DNA of 64,000 nucleotides from Pantoea endophytica (GTDB taxonomy: Bacteria; Pseudomonadota; Gammaproteobacteria; Enterobacterales; Enterobacteriaceae): NCBI RefSeq assembly GCF_002858935.1, contig NZ_PJRT01000029.1:124001-188000 (forward strand). The letters run 5' to 3'. The position numbers and the translations under genes are program-made. The notes beneath the pieces were generated by a model, which was given only the letters and a program-made list of their open reading frames with translations, made no database searches and was not told the origin of the DNA. Positions 39,835-47,606 of this stretch are shown piece after piece; the first letter of the stretch is position 1; each line of letters starts with the position of its first letter.

Positions 39835-41967
39835 ATGACAGCACAACCCTTCAACAGCGACAACGGCATCGCGGCGATGCTGCGCGTGGCGGCACGCTTC
39901 GGTAAACCGGCGGACGGCAGCACGCTGCGCCAGCAGATGCGCTGGTTTCAACATCTGGCCCCAACGCAACAATTAGAACGTTTAGCCGGGCTGCTCGGCC
40001 TGCATTTGATGCTGGTGCCGCACAGCAAACTGCGCTGGCGGCAGGAAATTGTGCCGGTATTGCTGCTGCTGGAAAACGGCAGCGTGGCGTTGATAGAAGA
40101 GGTGGATAGTAACGGTGGCGTACGTTACTGGCTGAGTGAAAGTGGCGATGTGGTGCGCGCAGGTCAGCTGCAGGATTTGCTCATGCAGGCCGACATGCAG
40201 GTCGGCGTCGTTGGTGTGGCGGCGCGGGCGCGTGATGCGCGCATCGATGAGTTTGTGCAGCCGTATCAGCCGCACTGGTTTTGGCATCACTTTCGTGGCA
40301 TGAAGCGGCGCATTGCGGAAATCAGCCTGGCCTCGCTGGTCGGCAACGTGCTGGCGCTGGCGGGCATTCTGTTTTCTATGCAGGTGTACGATCGGGTGAT
40401 TCCGGCGCAGTCGCTGCCAACGTTGTGGGTGTTGTTCGCCGGCGTGGTGCTGGCGGCCGCCATTGAGTATCTGATTCGTCTGATGCGCACCCAGGTTTCT
40501 GACCTGATGGGCAAACGCATCGACCTGAAAATATCCGCCATGCTGTTCGCGCGGGCGATGAACATCCGCAACGAAGCGCGTCCGCGTTCCACCGGCTCCT
40601 TTATTGCCCAATTGCGTGAAATTGACCAGGTACGCGAACTGCTGACGTCCACCACGGTGAATGCCGCTGCCGACCTGCCGTTTGTGCTGCTGTTTCTGCT
40701 GATCATGGCGTCGATTGGCGGCTGGCTGGTGCTGATTCCGTTACTGGCGATTCCGCTGATCGTCATTCCTGGCTTGCTGGTGCAGATCCCGATGGCGCGG
40801 CTGGCGCAGGAAGGGTTGCGGGAAAGCGCGCTGCGTCAGGCGGTGCTGGTGGAAACCTTAGAAGGTGTAGAGGATATCAAAGCGCTGCAAGCGGAACCCT
40901 ATTTTCAACGCCAGTGGGAGCAAACACACGAAGTTAGCGCGGCCATCAGCAATCAGCAACGTTTGTGGGGCGCGCGCCTCACCGGTTGGTCGGCTAGCGT
41001 GCAGCAGCTCACCTATGCCGGCATGTTGGTGTTCGGCGTCTATCTGGTGCTCGACAATCAGATCACCACCGGCACGCTGGTGGCGTGCAGCTTGCTCTCA
41101 TCACGCACCATCGCGCCGCTGATGCAGCTCACCATGGTGTTTTCGCGCTGGCAGCATGCGAAATCGGCGATGAAAGGGCTGGATGAACTGTTAAAGAAGC
41201 CGCTCGACCAACCCGATCACGGCACGCTGGCGCACTGTCCGGTGCTCAGCGGCCACTATCTGCTGCAAAATGTGCATTACCGCTACGAAGAGGAGAGCGG
41301 TAATAGCGTGCTCAACATTCCGCAATTGCAGATCACGCCCGGCGAACGCGTGGCGATTCTCGGTAAAGTCGGCGCGGGCAAATCGACGCTGCTGAAGATG
41401 CTGGCCGGTCAGGCGCGCGCCAGCCAGGGCAAAGTGCTGGTGGACGGCGTCGATCTCACCTGCATCGATCCGGTCGATCTGCGGCGTCAGCTTGGCTGGC
41501 TGTCGCAGGATGCGCGGCTGTTTTTCGGCACGCTGCGCCAGAACCTGCTGCTCGGTAATCCGCACGCCAGCGAGCAGGAGATGCTGCAGGCGCTGCGCAT
41601 TAGCGGCGCGTTAGCTTTGGTGCAGCAGGATGCCGCCAGCCTCGATCGCATTATTCACGAAGGCGGACGCGGCTTGTCCGGCGGCCAGCGGCAAATGGTG
41701 CTGCTCAGCCGGTTGATTCTGCGCCAGCCGCAGGTGGTTTTGCTGGACGAACCGACCGCGGCGATGGATGAACAGCTGGAAGCTCAGGTGATTCGTCAGC
41801 TGGCGCAATGGGTCACCGGGCGCACGCTGGTACTGGTCACGCATCGTCCCGCGCTGCTGCGCATGGTTGATCGCATCATTGTGATGGATAACGGCCGCAT
41901 CGTGGCCGATGGCGCGCGCGACGAGATTCTGCGCCACGCCGCCAGTAAAAAAGGAGATGCGGCATGA
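39835..41967 (+). CDS. Type I secretion ABC exporter with degenerate C39-like domain
   Basis: 710-residue fused permease/ATPase of the LapB/RtxB type, inner membrane. The N-terminal C39-like domain (about 1-125) has Asn where the catalytic Cys of true C39 peptidases lies (NSDNGIAAMLRVAARFG), so it should bind rather than cut its substrate. Six transmembrane helices span about 150-430. The ATPase shows Walker A GKVGAGKST (about 509-517), signature GLSGGQRQ (about 615), Walker B VVLLDEPT (about 635) and an H-loop in VTHRP. It overlaps the adaptor gene by 4 nt. No outer-membrane TolC-type gene is in the cluster, so a shared TolC is likely used. Confidence 0.92.
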   Translation: MTAQPFNSDNGIAAMLRVAARFGKPADGSTLRQQMRWFQHLAPTQQLERLAGLLGLHLMLVPHSKLRWRQEIVPVLLLLENGSVALIEEVDSNGGVRYWLSESGDVVRAGQLQDLLMQADMQVGVVGVAARARDARIDEFVQPYQPHWFWHHFRGMKRRIAEISLASLVGNVLALAGILFSMQVYDRVIPAQSLPTLWVLFAGVVLAAAIEYLIRLMRTQVSDLMGKRIDLKISAMLFARAMNIRNEARPRSTGSFIAQLREIDQVRELLTSTTVNAAADLPFVLLFLLIMASIGGWLVLIPLLAIPLIVIPGLLVQIPMARLAQEGLRESALRQAVLVETLEGVEDIKALQAEPYFQRQWEQTHEVSAAISNQQRLWGARLTGWSASVQQLTYAGMLVFGVYLVLDNQITTGTLVACSLLSSRTIAPLMQLTMVFSRWQHAKSAMKGLDELLKKPLDQPDHGTLAHCPVLSGHYLLQNVHYRYEEESGNSVLNIPQLQITPGERVAILGKVGAGKSTLLKMLAGQARASQGKVLVDGVDLTCIDPVDLRRQLGWLSQDARLFFGTLRQNLLLGNPHASEQEMLQALRISGALALVQQDAASLDRIIHEGGRGLSGGQRQMVLLSRLILRQPQVVLLDEPTAAMDEQLEAQVIRQLAQWVTGRTLVLVTHRPALLRMVDRIIVMDNGRIVADGARDEILRHAASKKGDAA

Positions 41968-43133
41968 GCGTGGTGCTGTTGGATAAAGATCTGACGCGGC
42001 GTGAACGTCGCACCTCGGCGATCATCTGGCTGTGCGTGGTGGCGCTGCTGCTGTTTCTACTGTGGGCGTACTTTGCGGTGCTGGACGAAGTCACGGTCGG
42101 CATCGGCAAAGTCACGCCTTCCAGCCGCGCGCAGATCATTGATAGCCTTGATGGCGGCATCGTCAAACAGCTCAATGTGCACGAAGGCAATATCGTGCAG
42201 CGCGGCGAGGTGCTGGCAACACTCGATCCCACGCGCTTTCAAACCAACTTTGGTGAGGCGATTGCGCGGGTGCGCACGCTGCGTGCCTCCTCTGAACGTT
42301 TACAGGCCGAGCTCAGCGACACGCCGCTGAGGTTCAGCGCCGATATCCTGCAACATCCCGAACTGGTGGCGCGCGAAACCCAGCTCTATCAGGCGCGGCG
42401 GCAGAATTTTGTCGAGACCATCGGCAATTTGCAGCAATCCCTTGCGCTGGTGCAGGCAGAACTCAACGTGACGGAGCCGCTGATGCTGCGCGGCGCGGCG
42501 GGTAAGGTGGATGTGATTCGCCTGCGTCGCCAGGTTAGCGATCTGCGCGGCAAAATCGACGAAGCGCGCAACGATTATTACGTGCGCGCCCATGAAGAGC
42601 AGGTGAAGAACAACGGTGAGCTGGATGCGCAGCTGCAGGTGGCGGCAGGCAAGCAGGATCTGCTGACGCGCACTACGCTGAGTTCGCCGGTGCGCGGCAT
42701 TGTGAAGGATGTGCGCGTCACCACCGTGGGCGGCGTGCTGGAGCCGGGTGGCAAGCTGATGGAGATTGTACCGCTGGAGGATCAATTGCTGATTGAGACG
42801 CGCATCAATCCACGCGATATCGGCTATATCCGGCCGGGTTTACCCGCGGTGGTGAAGATCACCGCCTACGACGCGTCGATTTATGGCGATCTGCACGGGG
42901 AAGTCGAAACCGTATCGCCTGATACGCTGCAGGACGAAGTGCGGCACGACGAGTTTTACTATCGCGTCTATGTACGCACGCAAAAAGCCGAGCTGACCAA
43001 TAAAAGCGGCCGCAGGTTCGCCATCATGCCCGGCATGGTGGCGAATGTTGAGATTAAAACCGGTCAGAAAACCGTGATGGATTATTTGCTTAAGCCGCTG
43101 AATAAAGCCAGGGAATCACTGCGTGAGCGTTAA
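41964..43133 (+). CDS. HlyD-family type I secretion periplasmic adaptor
   Basis: Membrane-fusion protein of 389 residues linking the ABC exporter to an outer-membrane channel. It has a short cytosolic N-terminus, one transmembrane helix (about 18-40) and a lipoyl-like half (SRAQIIDSLDGGIVKQLNVHEGNIVQRGEVLATLD split across the hairpin). A coiled-coil hairpin follows (about 95-235), then the second lipoyl half and beta-barrel (SSPVRGIVKDVRV, GGVLEPGGKLMEIVPLEDQLLIE). The C-terminal MPGMVANVEIKTGQKTVMDYLLKPL is characteristic of the HlyD/LapC family. It starts within the exporter gene (4-nt overlap), completing the substrate-ABC-adaptor operon. Confidence 0.94.
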   Translation: MSVVLLDKDLTRRERRTSAIIWLCVVALLLFLLWAYFAVLDEVTVGIGKVTPSSRAQIIDSLDGGIVKQLNVHEGNIVQRGEVLATLDPTRFQTNFGEAIARVRTLRASSERLQAELSDTPLRFSADILQHPELVARETQLYQARRQNFVETIGNLQQSLALVQAELNVTEPLMLRGAAGKVDVIRLRRQVSDLRGKIDEARNDYYVRAHEEQVKNNGELDAQLQVAAGKQDLLTRTTLSSPVRGIVKDVRVTTVGGVLEPGGKLMEIVPLEDQLLIETRINPRDIGYIRPGLPAVVKITAYDASIYGDLHGEVETVSPDTLQDEVRHDEFYYRVYVRTQKAELTNKSGRRFAIMPGMVANVEIKTGQKTVMDYLLKPLNKARESLRER

Positions 43134-43315
43134 CAATATGCACCGGCTATTATTGCAGCGATCTTTGTTACGTGCCGAAATTAACATTGCCGATTTAAGG
43201 CTATGAATTGAACAAAATGTGCGAAAAGAGACAAATAATGCGCGGCAGTTATTGTGGTTAATTTAACTCGCGTAATTAACTTTACGCAATATAAGGCGAT
43301 ATCTGAATTGCGGGC

Positions 43316-43409
43316 AAAAAAATGCCGGACCATCTGGTCCGGCGGGAAATTAGGGTAAATCAAAACATTCGGGGTGAATGAAGGTAATAATGAAATAAAT
43401 GATGATAGC
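43316..43409 (-). ncRNA. micF: MicF antisense small RNA
   Basis: About 94-nt sRNA that in E. coli base-pairs with the ompF leader and blocks OmpF synthesis under osmotic, redox and other stress. The minus strand starts GCTATCATCATTTATTTCAT, which keeps the E. coli 5' end and ompF-pairing region (GCTATCATCATT...), with ATTACC and TTACCC also conserved. It ends with a perfect 8-bp terminator stem GCCGGACC/GGTCCGGC (43324-43343) followed by a seven-U tract (43316-43322). A -10-like TACAAT (43417-43422, minus) lies 7 nt before the 5' end. Position is divergent from ompC, as in E. coli. Confidence 0.9.
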
Positions 43410-43562
43410 GGAGATAATTGTATGCTCTGGATGGGTTTGAGTTTTGTCATTCAGTGCGGAAATGTAAATCATGTAATTTGATGTTTTTAAACAATTAAAA
43501 TATATGTTGTCAAAAAGTGCTATATTTTTTACCTATCTGTGCTGGTTATTAGTTCCCCTGAA

Positions 43563-43622
43563 TTTACATCCTGAAATAACTATTTAATACACTGAAACAG
43601 TTTTGGAAATTTAGTAGCATTT
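43563..43622 (+). promoter_or_regulatory. Tandem OmpR boxes upstream of ompC
   Basis: Three consecutive 20-bp units match the OmpR box pattern (consensus like TTTACATTTTGAAACATCTA). Unit 1 is TTTACATCCTGAAATAACTA (43563-43582), unit 2 TTTAATACACTGAAACAGTT (43583-43602), and unit 3 (43603-43622) is weaker. They end about 110 nt before the ompC ATG. Control by EnvZ/OmpR is inferred from this match and the gene identity. Confidence 0.8.
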
Positions 43623-43731
43623 TCGTGATAGATTATTGCCCAACATAAAATAACAATGGCTTGCCGGCTGAATTTTTAATCATTCAGTTCGCAGTGGCAA
43701 AAATAAAGGCACATTAAAGAGGGTAATAAAA

Positions 43732-44856
43732 ATGAAACGTCGCGTTCTCTCCCTGATGATTCCTGCATTGCTGGTGGCAGGATCAGCAAGCGCAGCTGAA
43801 ATTTACAATAAAGATGGCAACAAATTAGACCTCTACGGCAAAGTGGACGGTCTGCATTATTTTTCTGACAACTCTGGCTCAGACGGTGACCAGTCTTACC
43901 TGCGTTTTGGCTTCAAAGGTGAAACTCAGGTGACCGATCAGCTGACCGGTTACGGCCAGTGGGAATACCAGGCTGCACTGAACACCGCAGAAAGCGAAGG
44001 CACCGCTAACAGCTATACGCGTGTTGGTTTTGCCGGTCTGAAATTTGGTGATGCGGGTTCATTCGATTACGGCCGTAACTACGGCGTGATGTACGATCTC
44101 GGCGCATGGACTGACGTTCTGCCAGAGTTCGGTGGCGATACCTACGGCGCGGACAACTTCCTGTTCCAGCGCAGCAACGGCCTCGCAACCTATCGTAATA
44201 CCAACTTCTTCGGTTTAGTCGATGGCTGGAACTTCGCGGTTCAGTATCAAGGCAAAAACGATAACCCAACCGAATCTACTGGCTCTGGTCGTGATGTGTT
44301 GGGCGAGAACGGTGACGGCTACGGCCTGAGCACCACTTACGATCTGGGTTCAGGTTTCGGTATTGGTGCAGCGATGTTCCAGTCTGACCGTACCAATAAC
44401 CAGAACGGTAACAATCCACGTACCGCCAACATCCTGGGTCGCGGTGATAAAGCCGAAGCTTACAGCGGCGCGCTGAAGTATGACGCTAACAACGTTTACC
44501 TGGCCGCAATGTACAGCCGTTCATACAACGCAACGCGTTTCGGCGCCAGCGATAGCGGCACCGTTTACGGTTACGCCAACAAAGCGGATAACTGGGAATT
44601 GGTGGCACAGTACCAGTTCGACTTCGGCCTGCGTCCATCTCTGGCGTTTGTCTCTTCTCGCGGCTCTGACATCGAAGGTTACGGCAGCCAGAACCTGAAG
44701 AAATACATTGATGTAGGCGCAACTTACTACTTCAACAAAAACATGTCGACCTACGTTGATTACCAGATCAACCTGCTGGACGACAACAACTTCACCGACG
44801 CAGCCGGTATCAATACCGATGACGTCGTAGCACTGGGCTTGGTTTACCAGTTCTAA
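43732..44856 (+). CDS. ompC: Outer-membrane porin OmpC
   Basis: General diffusion porin, trimeric 16-strand beta-barrel in the outer membrane (374 residues). A 21-residue Sec signal (cleavage SASA/AE) precedes [25 protein letters not shown], nearly the mature start of E. coli OmpC. The constriction-loop motif VLPEFGGD is intact and the chain ends with the barrel signature LGLVYQF. The divergent surface loops (for example around residues 180-195 and 260-290) are as expected for phage- and immune-exposed parts. Divergent from micF and preceded by OmpR boxes, which supports ompC over ompF or phoE. Confidence 0.94.
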   Translation: MKRRVLSLMIPALLVAGSASAAEIYNKDGNKLDLYGKVDGLHYFSDNSGSDGDQSYLRFGFKGETQVTDQLTGYGQWEYQAALNTAESEGTANSYTRVGFAGLKFGDAGSFDYGRNYGVMYDLGAWTDVLPEFGGDTYGADNFLFQRSNGLATYRNTNFFGLVDGWNFAVQYQGKNDNPTESTGSGRDVLGENGDGYGLSTTYDLGSGFGIGAAMFQSDRTNNQNGNNPRTANILGRGDKAEAYSGALKYDANNVYLAAMYSRSYNATRFGASDSGTVYGYANKADNWELVAQYQFDFGLRPSLAFVSSRGSDIEGYGSQNLKKYIDVGATYYFNKNMSTYVDYQINLLDDNNFTDAAGINTDDVVALGLVYQF

Positions 44857-44863
44857 GGGTGAT

Positions 44864-44894
44864 GGAGCGTGACTTGCCGGTCACGCTCCCGTTT
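44864..44894 (+). terminator. Terminator of ompC, overlapping the tetR-type gene 3' end
   Basis: A perfect 10-bp stem GGAGCGTGAC (44864-44873)/GTCACGCTCC (44881-44890) is followed by CGTTTT. The right arm includes the stop codon of the convergent regulator gene, so the same stem may serve both transcripts. Confidence 0.75.
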
Positions 44895-45444
44895 TCAGCA
44901 GCGCCTCCAGCGCGGCACGCAGCACCTCGACCACCCGTTCCGCCTCCTCGCCAATCTGTACCTGCACAATCGCGCCCTCAACCAGCAACACAATCTGCGC
45001 CGTTTTGACCTGCTGAGCGGGCATCAACTTGTCGCTGATCGCCTGCGCCATCTCACGCTTATGTTGACGAATCAGTTCGCTGGCTTCCGCTAACGTGTCG
45101 CCCAGCTCCGCGGCGGTATTGATAAACGCACAGCCGCGATAATCGTCATCCCTGAACCAGCTCAGTAACGCCGCGGGCAGCGCATCGATCAATGCCGCAT
45201 GCTGATTCAGCGCATGGCGAAACGCCAGCATCCAGCGCTGATGGCGCTGCTGTAAAAACGCCAGCACCAGCGCATTCTTCGCCGGAAAGTGACGATAGAA
45301 AGTCACTTTGGTCACCCCCGCTTGCGCAATCACCTTATCCACACCGGTGGCGCGAATGCCTTGTTGGTAAAACAGCTGTTGCGCGCATAGCAAGATACGA
45401 TCGCGCGCGGAGGCGGTGGCATCAAAGATCAGAGGCTCAAGCAT
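44881..45444 (-). CDS. TetR/AcrR-family repressor
   Basis: 187-residue TetR-family regulator. The N-terminal helix-turn-helix (about residues 10-57) reads RDRILLCAQQLFYQQG, then TGVDKVIAQAGVTKVTFYRHF, a clear TetR_N signature. The C-terminal ligand domain resembles the YsiA/TetR_C type and ends VLRAALEALLKTGA. I used ATG 45444, which has AGGAA 6 nt upstream; longer in-frame starts would run through the operator region. It diverges from a DUF1348 gene across 93 nt containing two palindromes, so it most likely represses that gene and itself. Inducer unknown. Confidence 0.9.
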   Translation of the reverse strand: MLEPLIFDATASARDRILLCAQQLFYQQGIRATGVDKVIAQAGVTKVTFYRHFPAKNALVLAFLQQRHQRWMLAFRHALNQHAALIDALPAALLSWFRDDDYRGCAFINTAAELGDTLAEASELIRQHKREMAQAISDKLMPAQQVKTAQIVLLVEGAIVQVQIGEEAERVVEVLRAALEALLKTGA

Positions 45445-45463
45445 AAAAATTCCTGTGTTTGCA

Positions 45464-45483
45464 TGTAGACAGAATTGTCTACA
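45464..45483. promoter_or_regulatory. Putative TetR-type operator O1
   Basis: Perfect 8-bp inverted repeat TGTAGACA-GAAT-TGTCTACA located 20 nt upstream of the regulator ATG. Shares its arms with a second palindrome 37 bp away (centre to centre). Confidence 0.85.
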
Positions 45484-45501
45484 TACGGCAGGATGGATCA
45501 A

Positions 45502-45519
45502 GTAGACAGACCTGTCTAC
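45502..45519. promoter_or_regulatory. Putative TetR-type operator O2
   Basis: Perfect inverted repeat GTAGACAG-AC-CTGTCTAC, 18 nt before the DUF1348 start. The core GTAGACAG...TGTCTAC is the same as in O1 but with a spacer two bases shorter. Confidence 0.85.
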
Positions 45520-45537
45520 ATAATAGGGAGAAATAAC

Positions 45538-45993
45538 ATGCTGGTGCCACCGTTCAATCAACAAACCGCATTACAGAAAGTCCGCATGGCGGAAGATGCC
45601 TGGAACAGCTGCGATGCGCAGCGTGTTTCGCGGGTGTACAGCGAAGATACGCGCTGGCGCAATCGCAGTGAATTCGTCAATGGACGCGCAGAAGTCGTGA
45701 CCTTCCTGCAGCGTAAGTGGATCAAAGAGTTGGATTATCGACTGATCAAGGAGTTATGGGCGTGGCATGAAGATAAGCTGGCGGTGCGCTTTGCCTATGA
45801 ATGGCATGATGACAGCGGTAACTGCTTTCGCAGCTATGGCAATGAGAACTGGCACTTTGGTGCCGATGGTTTGATGATTCAGCGATTTGCCTGCATCAAC
45901 GATCTGCCGATCAGCGCAGATCAGCGTCTTTTCCACTGGCCAGCCGGCACGCGCCCGGACGATCATCCGGGCCTGAGTGAGTTGGGACTGTAA
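45538..45993 (+). CDS. DUF1348 (NTF2-like) protein
   Basis: 151-residue protein of the NTF2-like superfamily, DUF1348 family, function unknown. Family hallmarks: [71 protein letters not shown] and the C-terminal [23 protein letters not shown]2-like folds often serve as small-molecule enzymes or binding proteins; nothing here identifies a ligand. ATG 45538 is chosen for its AGGGAG ribosome site 7 nt upstream; the longer frame from 45475 would include the operators. Divergent from the TetR-type gene, which probably regulates it. Confidence 0.88.
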   Translation: MLVPPFNQQTALQKVRMAEDAWNSCDAQRVSRVYSEDTRWRNRSEFVNGRAEVVTFLQRKWIKELDYRLIKELWAWHEDKLAVRFAYEWHDDSGNCFRSYGNENWHFGADGLMIQRFACINDLPISADQRLFHWPAGTRPDDHPGLSELGL

Positions 45994-45996
45994 GGA

Positions 45997-46155
45997 TTAC
46001 TGGATACCGCGCCATTTTTTGGCTTTGGGCGCCGGTTGCGGCGGCGGGTTGGTGATGGCGCTCAGGCTACCTTCCATCGCGACACCCGCCAGCGTAAAGG
46101 CCGAGAAGCTCAGCCAGTGCTGCCATTTACTGTTTTGTGTTTTGCTATTTTCCAT
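45997..46155 (-). CDS. Small protein of 52 residues, unknown function
   Basis: A short frame with good coding character: MENSKTQNSKWQHW, then a moderately hydrophobic stretch (about 15-34, LSFSAFTLAGVAMEGSLSAI), a Pro-rich segment NPPPQPAPKAKK and a basic end WRGIQ. GAGGTG lies 5 nt before the ATG. It is tail-to-tail with the DUF1348 gene (3 nt between stops), fitting a real convergent gene. I do not recognise a family. The hydrophobic stretch could be a membrane or amphipathic helix. Existence is inferred from the ribosome site, compact fit and composition. Confidence 0.55.
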   Translation of the reverse strand: MENSKTQNSKWQHWLSFSAFTLAGVAMEGSLSAITNPPPQPAPKAKKWRGIQ

Positions 46156-46302
46156 TCTGCACCTCGCTGAAGTTCAACTCATCTTCAACAATGCAGCATT
46201 CATGCCAGCGCACCGCTCTCAGCGCCACGCGGCTTGCAGCGACTTTGCTACACTGCGCCAGCGCTGAAGCGGTGCAGAAGGGTGATTTTCTGGTGCAATA
46301 AT

Positions 46303-46416
46303 TTAACGTCGGCGTGCAGGATAGTGCTGAATCAGGCGATGGCGGTACGTCTGCCAACATTTGAAACTGCCATAAATAAACAGCCCGGCGGTTACGGCAA
46401 TAATCATATAAATCAT
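46303..46416 (-). CDS. Small single-pass membrane protein of 37 residues
   Basis: Short frame beginning MIYMIIAVTAGLFIYGSF, a clear N-terminal transmembrane helix, followed by a strongly basic tail KCWQTYRHRLIQHYPARRR. A strong ribosome site AGGAG lies 6 nt upstream of the ATG. The topology (hydrophobic N-terminus, Arg-rich cytosolic tail) is typical of small regulatory membrane proteins of enterobacteria, but I recognise no family. It is upstream of the 52-residue gene on the same strand, with a 147-nt gap. Confidence 0.6.
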   Translation of the reverse strand: MIYMIIAVTAGLFIYGSFKCWQTYRHRLIQHYPARRR

Positions 46417-46557
46417 CTGATGCTCCTGTAGGCATAACGTTGCAGGAACCGGTTATCCTGTGTCAGCGTTTATCGAACATCAAGCAGCTTTAGACTGCTT
46501 TACAAGCGAGTTATGCTTTGTAATTGGCTGTAGTAATGGGTTACAGATGAGGAATTG

Positions 46558-47595
46558 ATGCGTTTTCAGAACATTCTGCTAATTAGCCTGCTGGCATTAG
46601 GACTCAGCGGTTGCGAAAAAAACAGCAGCCAACCCGCGATGGTGCTGGAAGGCAAAACCATGGGCACCGTGTGGCGCGTCAGCGTCGCCGGCGTTGATCC
46701 GCAGCGTAAAGCGGCGTTGCAACAGCTGATCCAGCAACAGCTGGATCGCGATGACGGCGAACTCTCGACGTGGAAAAGCGATTCGGTGCTGTCGCACTTT
46801 AATCAGTATCAAGGCAACGCACCGCAGCCGGTAAGCGCTGACATGGCGGACATCGTCACTGAAGCGCTGCAAATCGGGCATAAAACGTCGGGTGCGATGG
46901 ATATCACCGTGGGCCCGCTGGTCAATCTGTGGGGTTTTGGCCCGACGAAGCAACCGGCGCATACCCCCAGCGAGGCAGAAATCGCCGCTGCTAAAGCGCG
47001 GACCGGTTTGCAGCATCTGCGCGTGATTCAGGGCGTTAACGGTCAATGGCTGCAGAAAGATCTGCCCGGCTTGTATGTCGATCTCTCCACCATGGGCGAA
47101 GGCTATGCCACCGATCATCTGGCGCGTCTGATGGAGCAGCAAGGCATCACTGATTATGTGGTTTCAGTGGGCGGCGCAGTATTGAGCCGTGGCGTCAATG
47201 CTAATCAGCAGCCGTGGCGCGTGGCGATCCAGAAACCCACCGATCGCGAAAATGCGGTGGAAGCGCGCGTCGATCTGCAAGGACACGGCATTAGCACCTC
47301 CGGCAGCTATCGCAACTATTATGAACTGGATGGCAAACGCATTTCGCACGTCATCGATCCGACTACCGGAAGACCGATTGAGCACAAGCTGGTGTCGGCA
47401 ACGGTGATAGCCACCACCGCGCTGGAAGCGGATGGCTGGGATACCGGTTTGATGGTGCTCGGCAGCGAACGCGCTAAAGCGTTAGCGGTGAAAGAGCATC
47501 TGGCGGTCTATTTGATCAGCAAGCAGGGCGACGGTTTTACTCACTGGATGTCGCCGCAGTTTAAAACCTTCCTCATCGATCAGGCATCTCAATAA
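46558..47595 (+). CDS. apbE: FAD:protein FMN transferase (ApbE lipoprotein)
   Basis: Periplasmic, lipid-anchored flavin transferase that attaches FMN to Thr/Ser of target proteins (for example Nqr/Rnf subunits), 345 residues. The signal peptide ends in lipobox LSGC with the lipidated Cys19. ApbE family blocks are visible: GKTMGTVWRV, DDGELSTWKSDS, SGAMDITVGPLVNLWGFGP, VDLSTMGEGYATD, VSVGGAVLSRG and the metal-binding DGWDTGLMVLG near the C-terminus. I chose ATG 46558; the adjacent TTG (46555) is in frame but touches the ribosome site. alkB follows after 11 nt, so the two likely form an operon. Confidence 0.95.
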   Translation: MRFQNILLISLLALGLSGCEKNSSQPAMVLEGKTMGTVWRVSVAGVDPQRKAALQQLIQQQLDRDDGELSTWKSDSVLSHFNQYQGNAPQPVSADMADIVTEALQIGHKTSGAMDITVGPLVNLWGFGPTKQPAHTPSEAEIAAAKARTGLQHLRVIQGVNGQWLQKDLPGLYVDLSTMGEGYATDHLARLMEQQGITDYVVSVGGAVLSRGVNANQQPWRVAIQKPTDRENAVEARVDLQGHGISTSGSYRNYYELDGKRISHVIDPTTGRPIEHKLVSATVIATTALEADGWDTGLMVLGSERAKALAVKEHLAVYLISKQGDGFTHWMSPQFKTFLIDQASQ

Positions 47596-47606
47596 AGGAG
47601 GCGCAC

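Larger units (their letters stand above)
43134..43731. other. Intergenic region holding micF and the ompC promoter
   Basis: AT-rich region of 598 nt. Besides micF (43316-43409, minus) and OmpR boxes (43563-43622), it contains a perfect 6-bp hairpin GCGTAA (43270-43275)/TTACGC (43282-43287) between the adaptor gene and micF. No obvious terminator for the secretion operon is visible other than the micF terminator stem, which could work in both directions. No protein-coding gene is supported. Confidence 0.6.

Noticed and set aside
43181..43450. 89-codon minus-strand frame upstream of ompC
   Set aside because: It spans the micF gene including its terminator stem, and is explained by the sRNA.
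46145..46435. 96-codon minus-strand frame overlapping the 37-residue gene
   Set aside because: It lacks a ribosome site, has low-complexity Cys/Ser/Pro-rich content and overlaps the better supported small gene in another frame.
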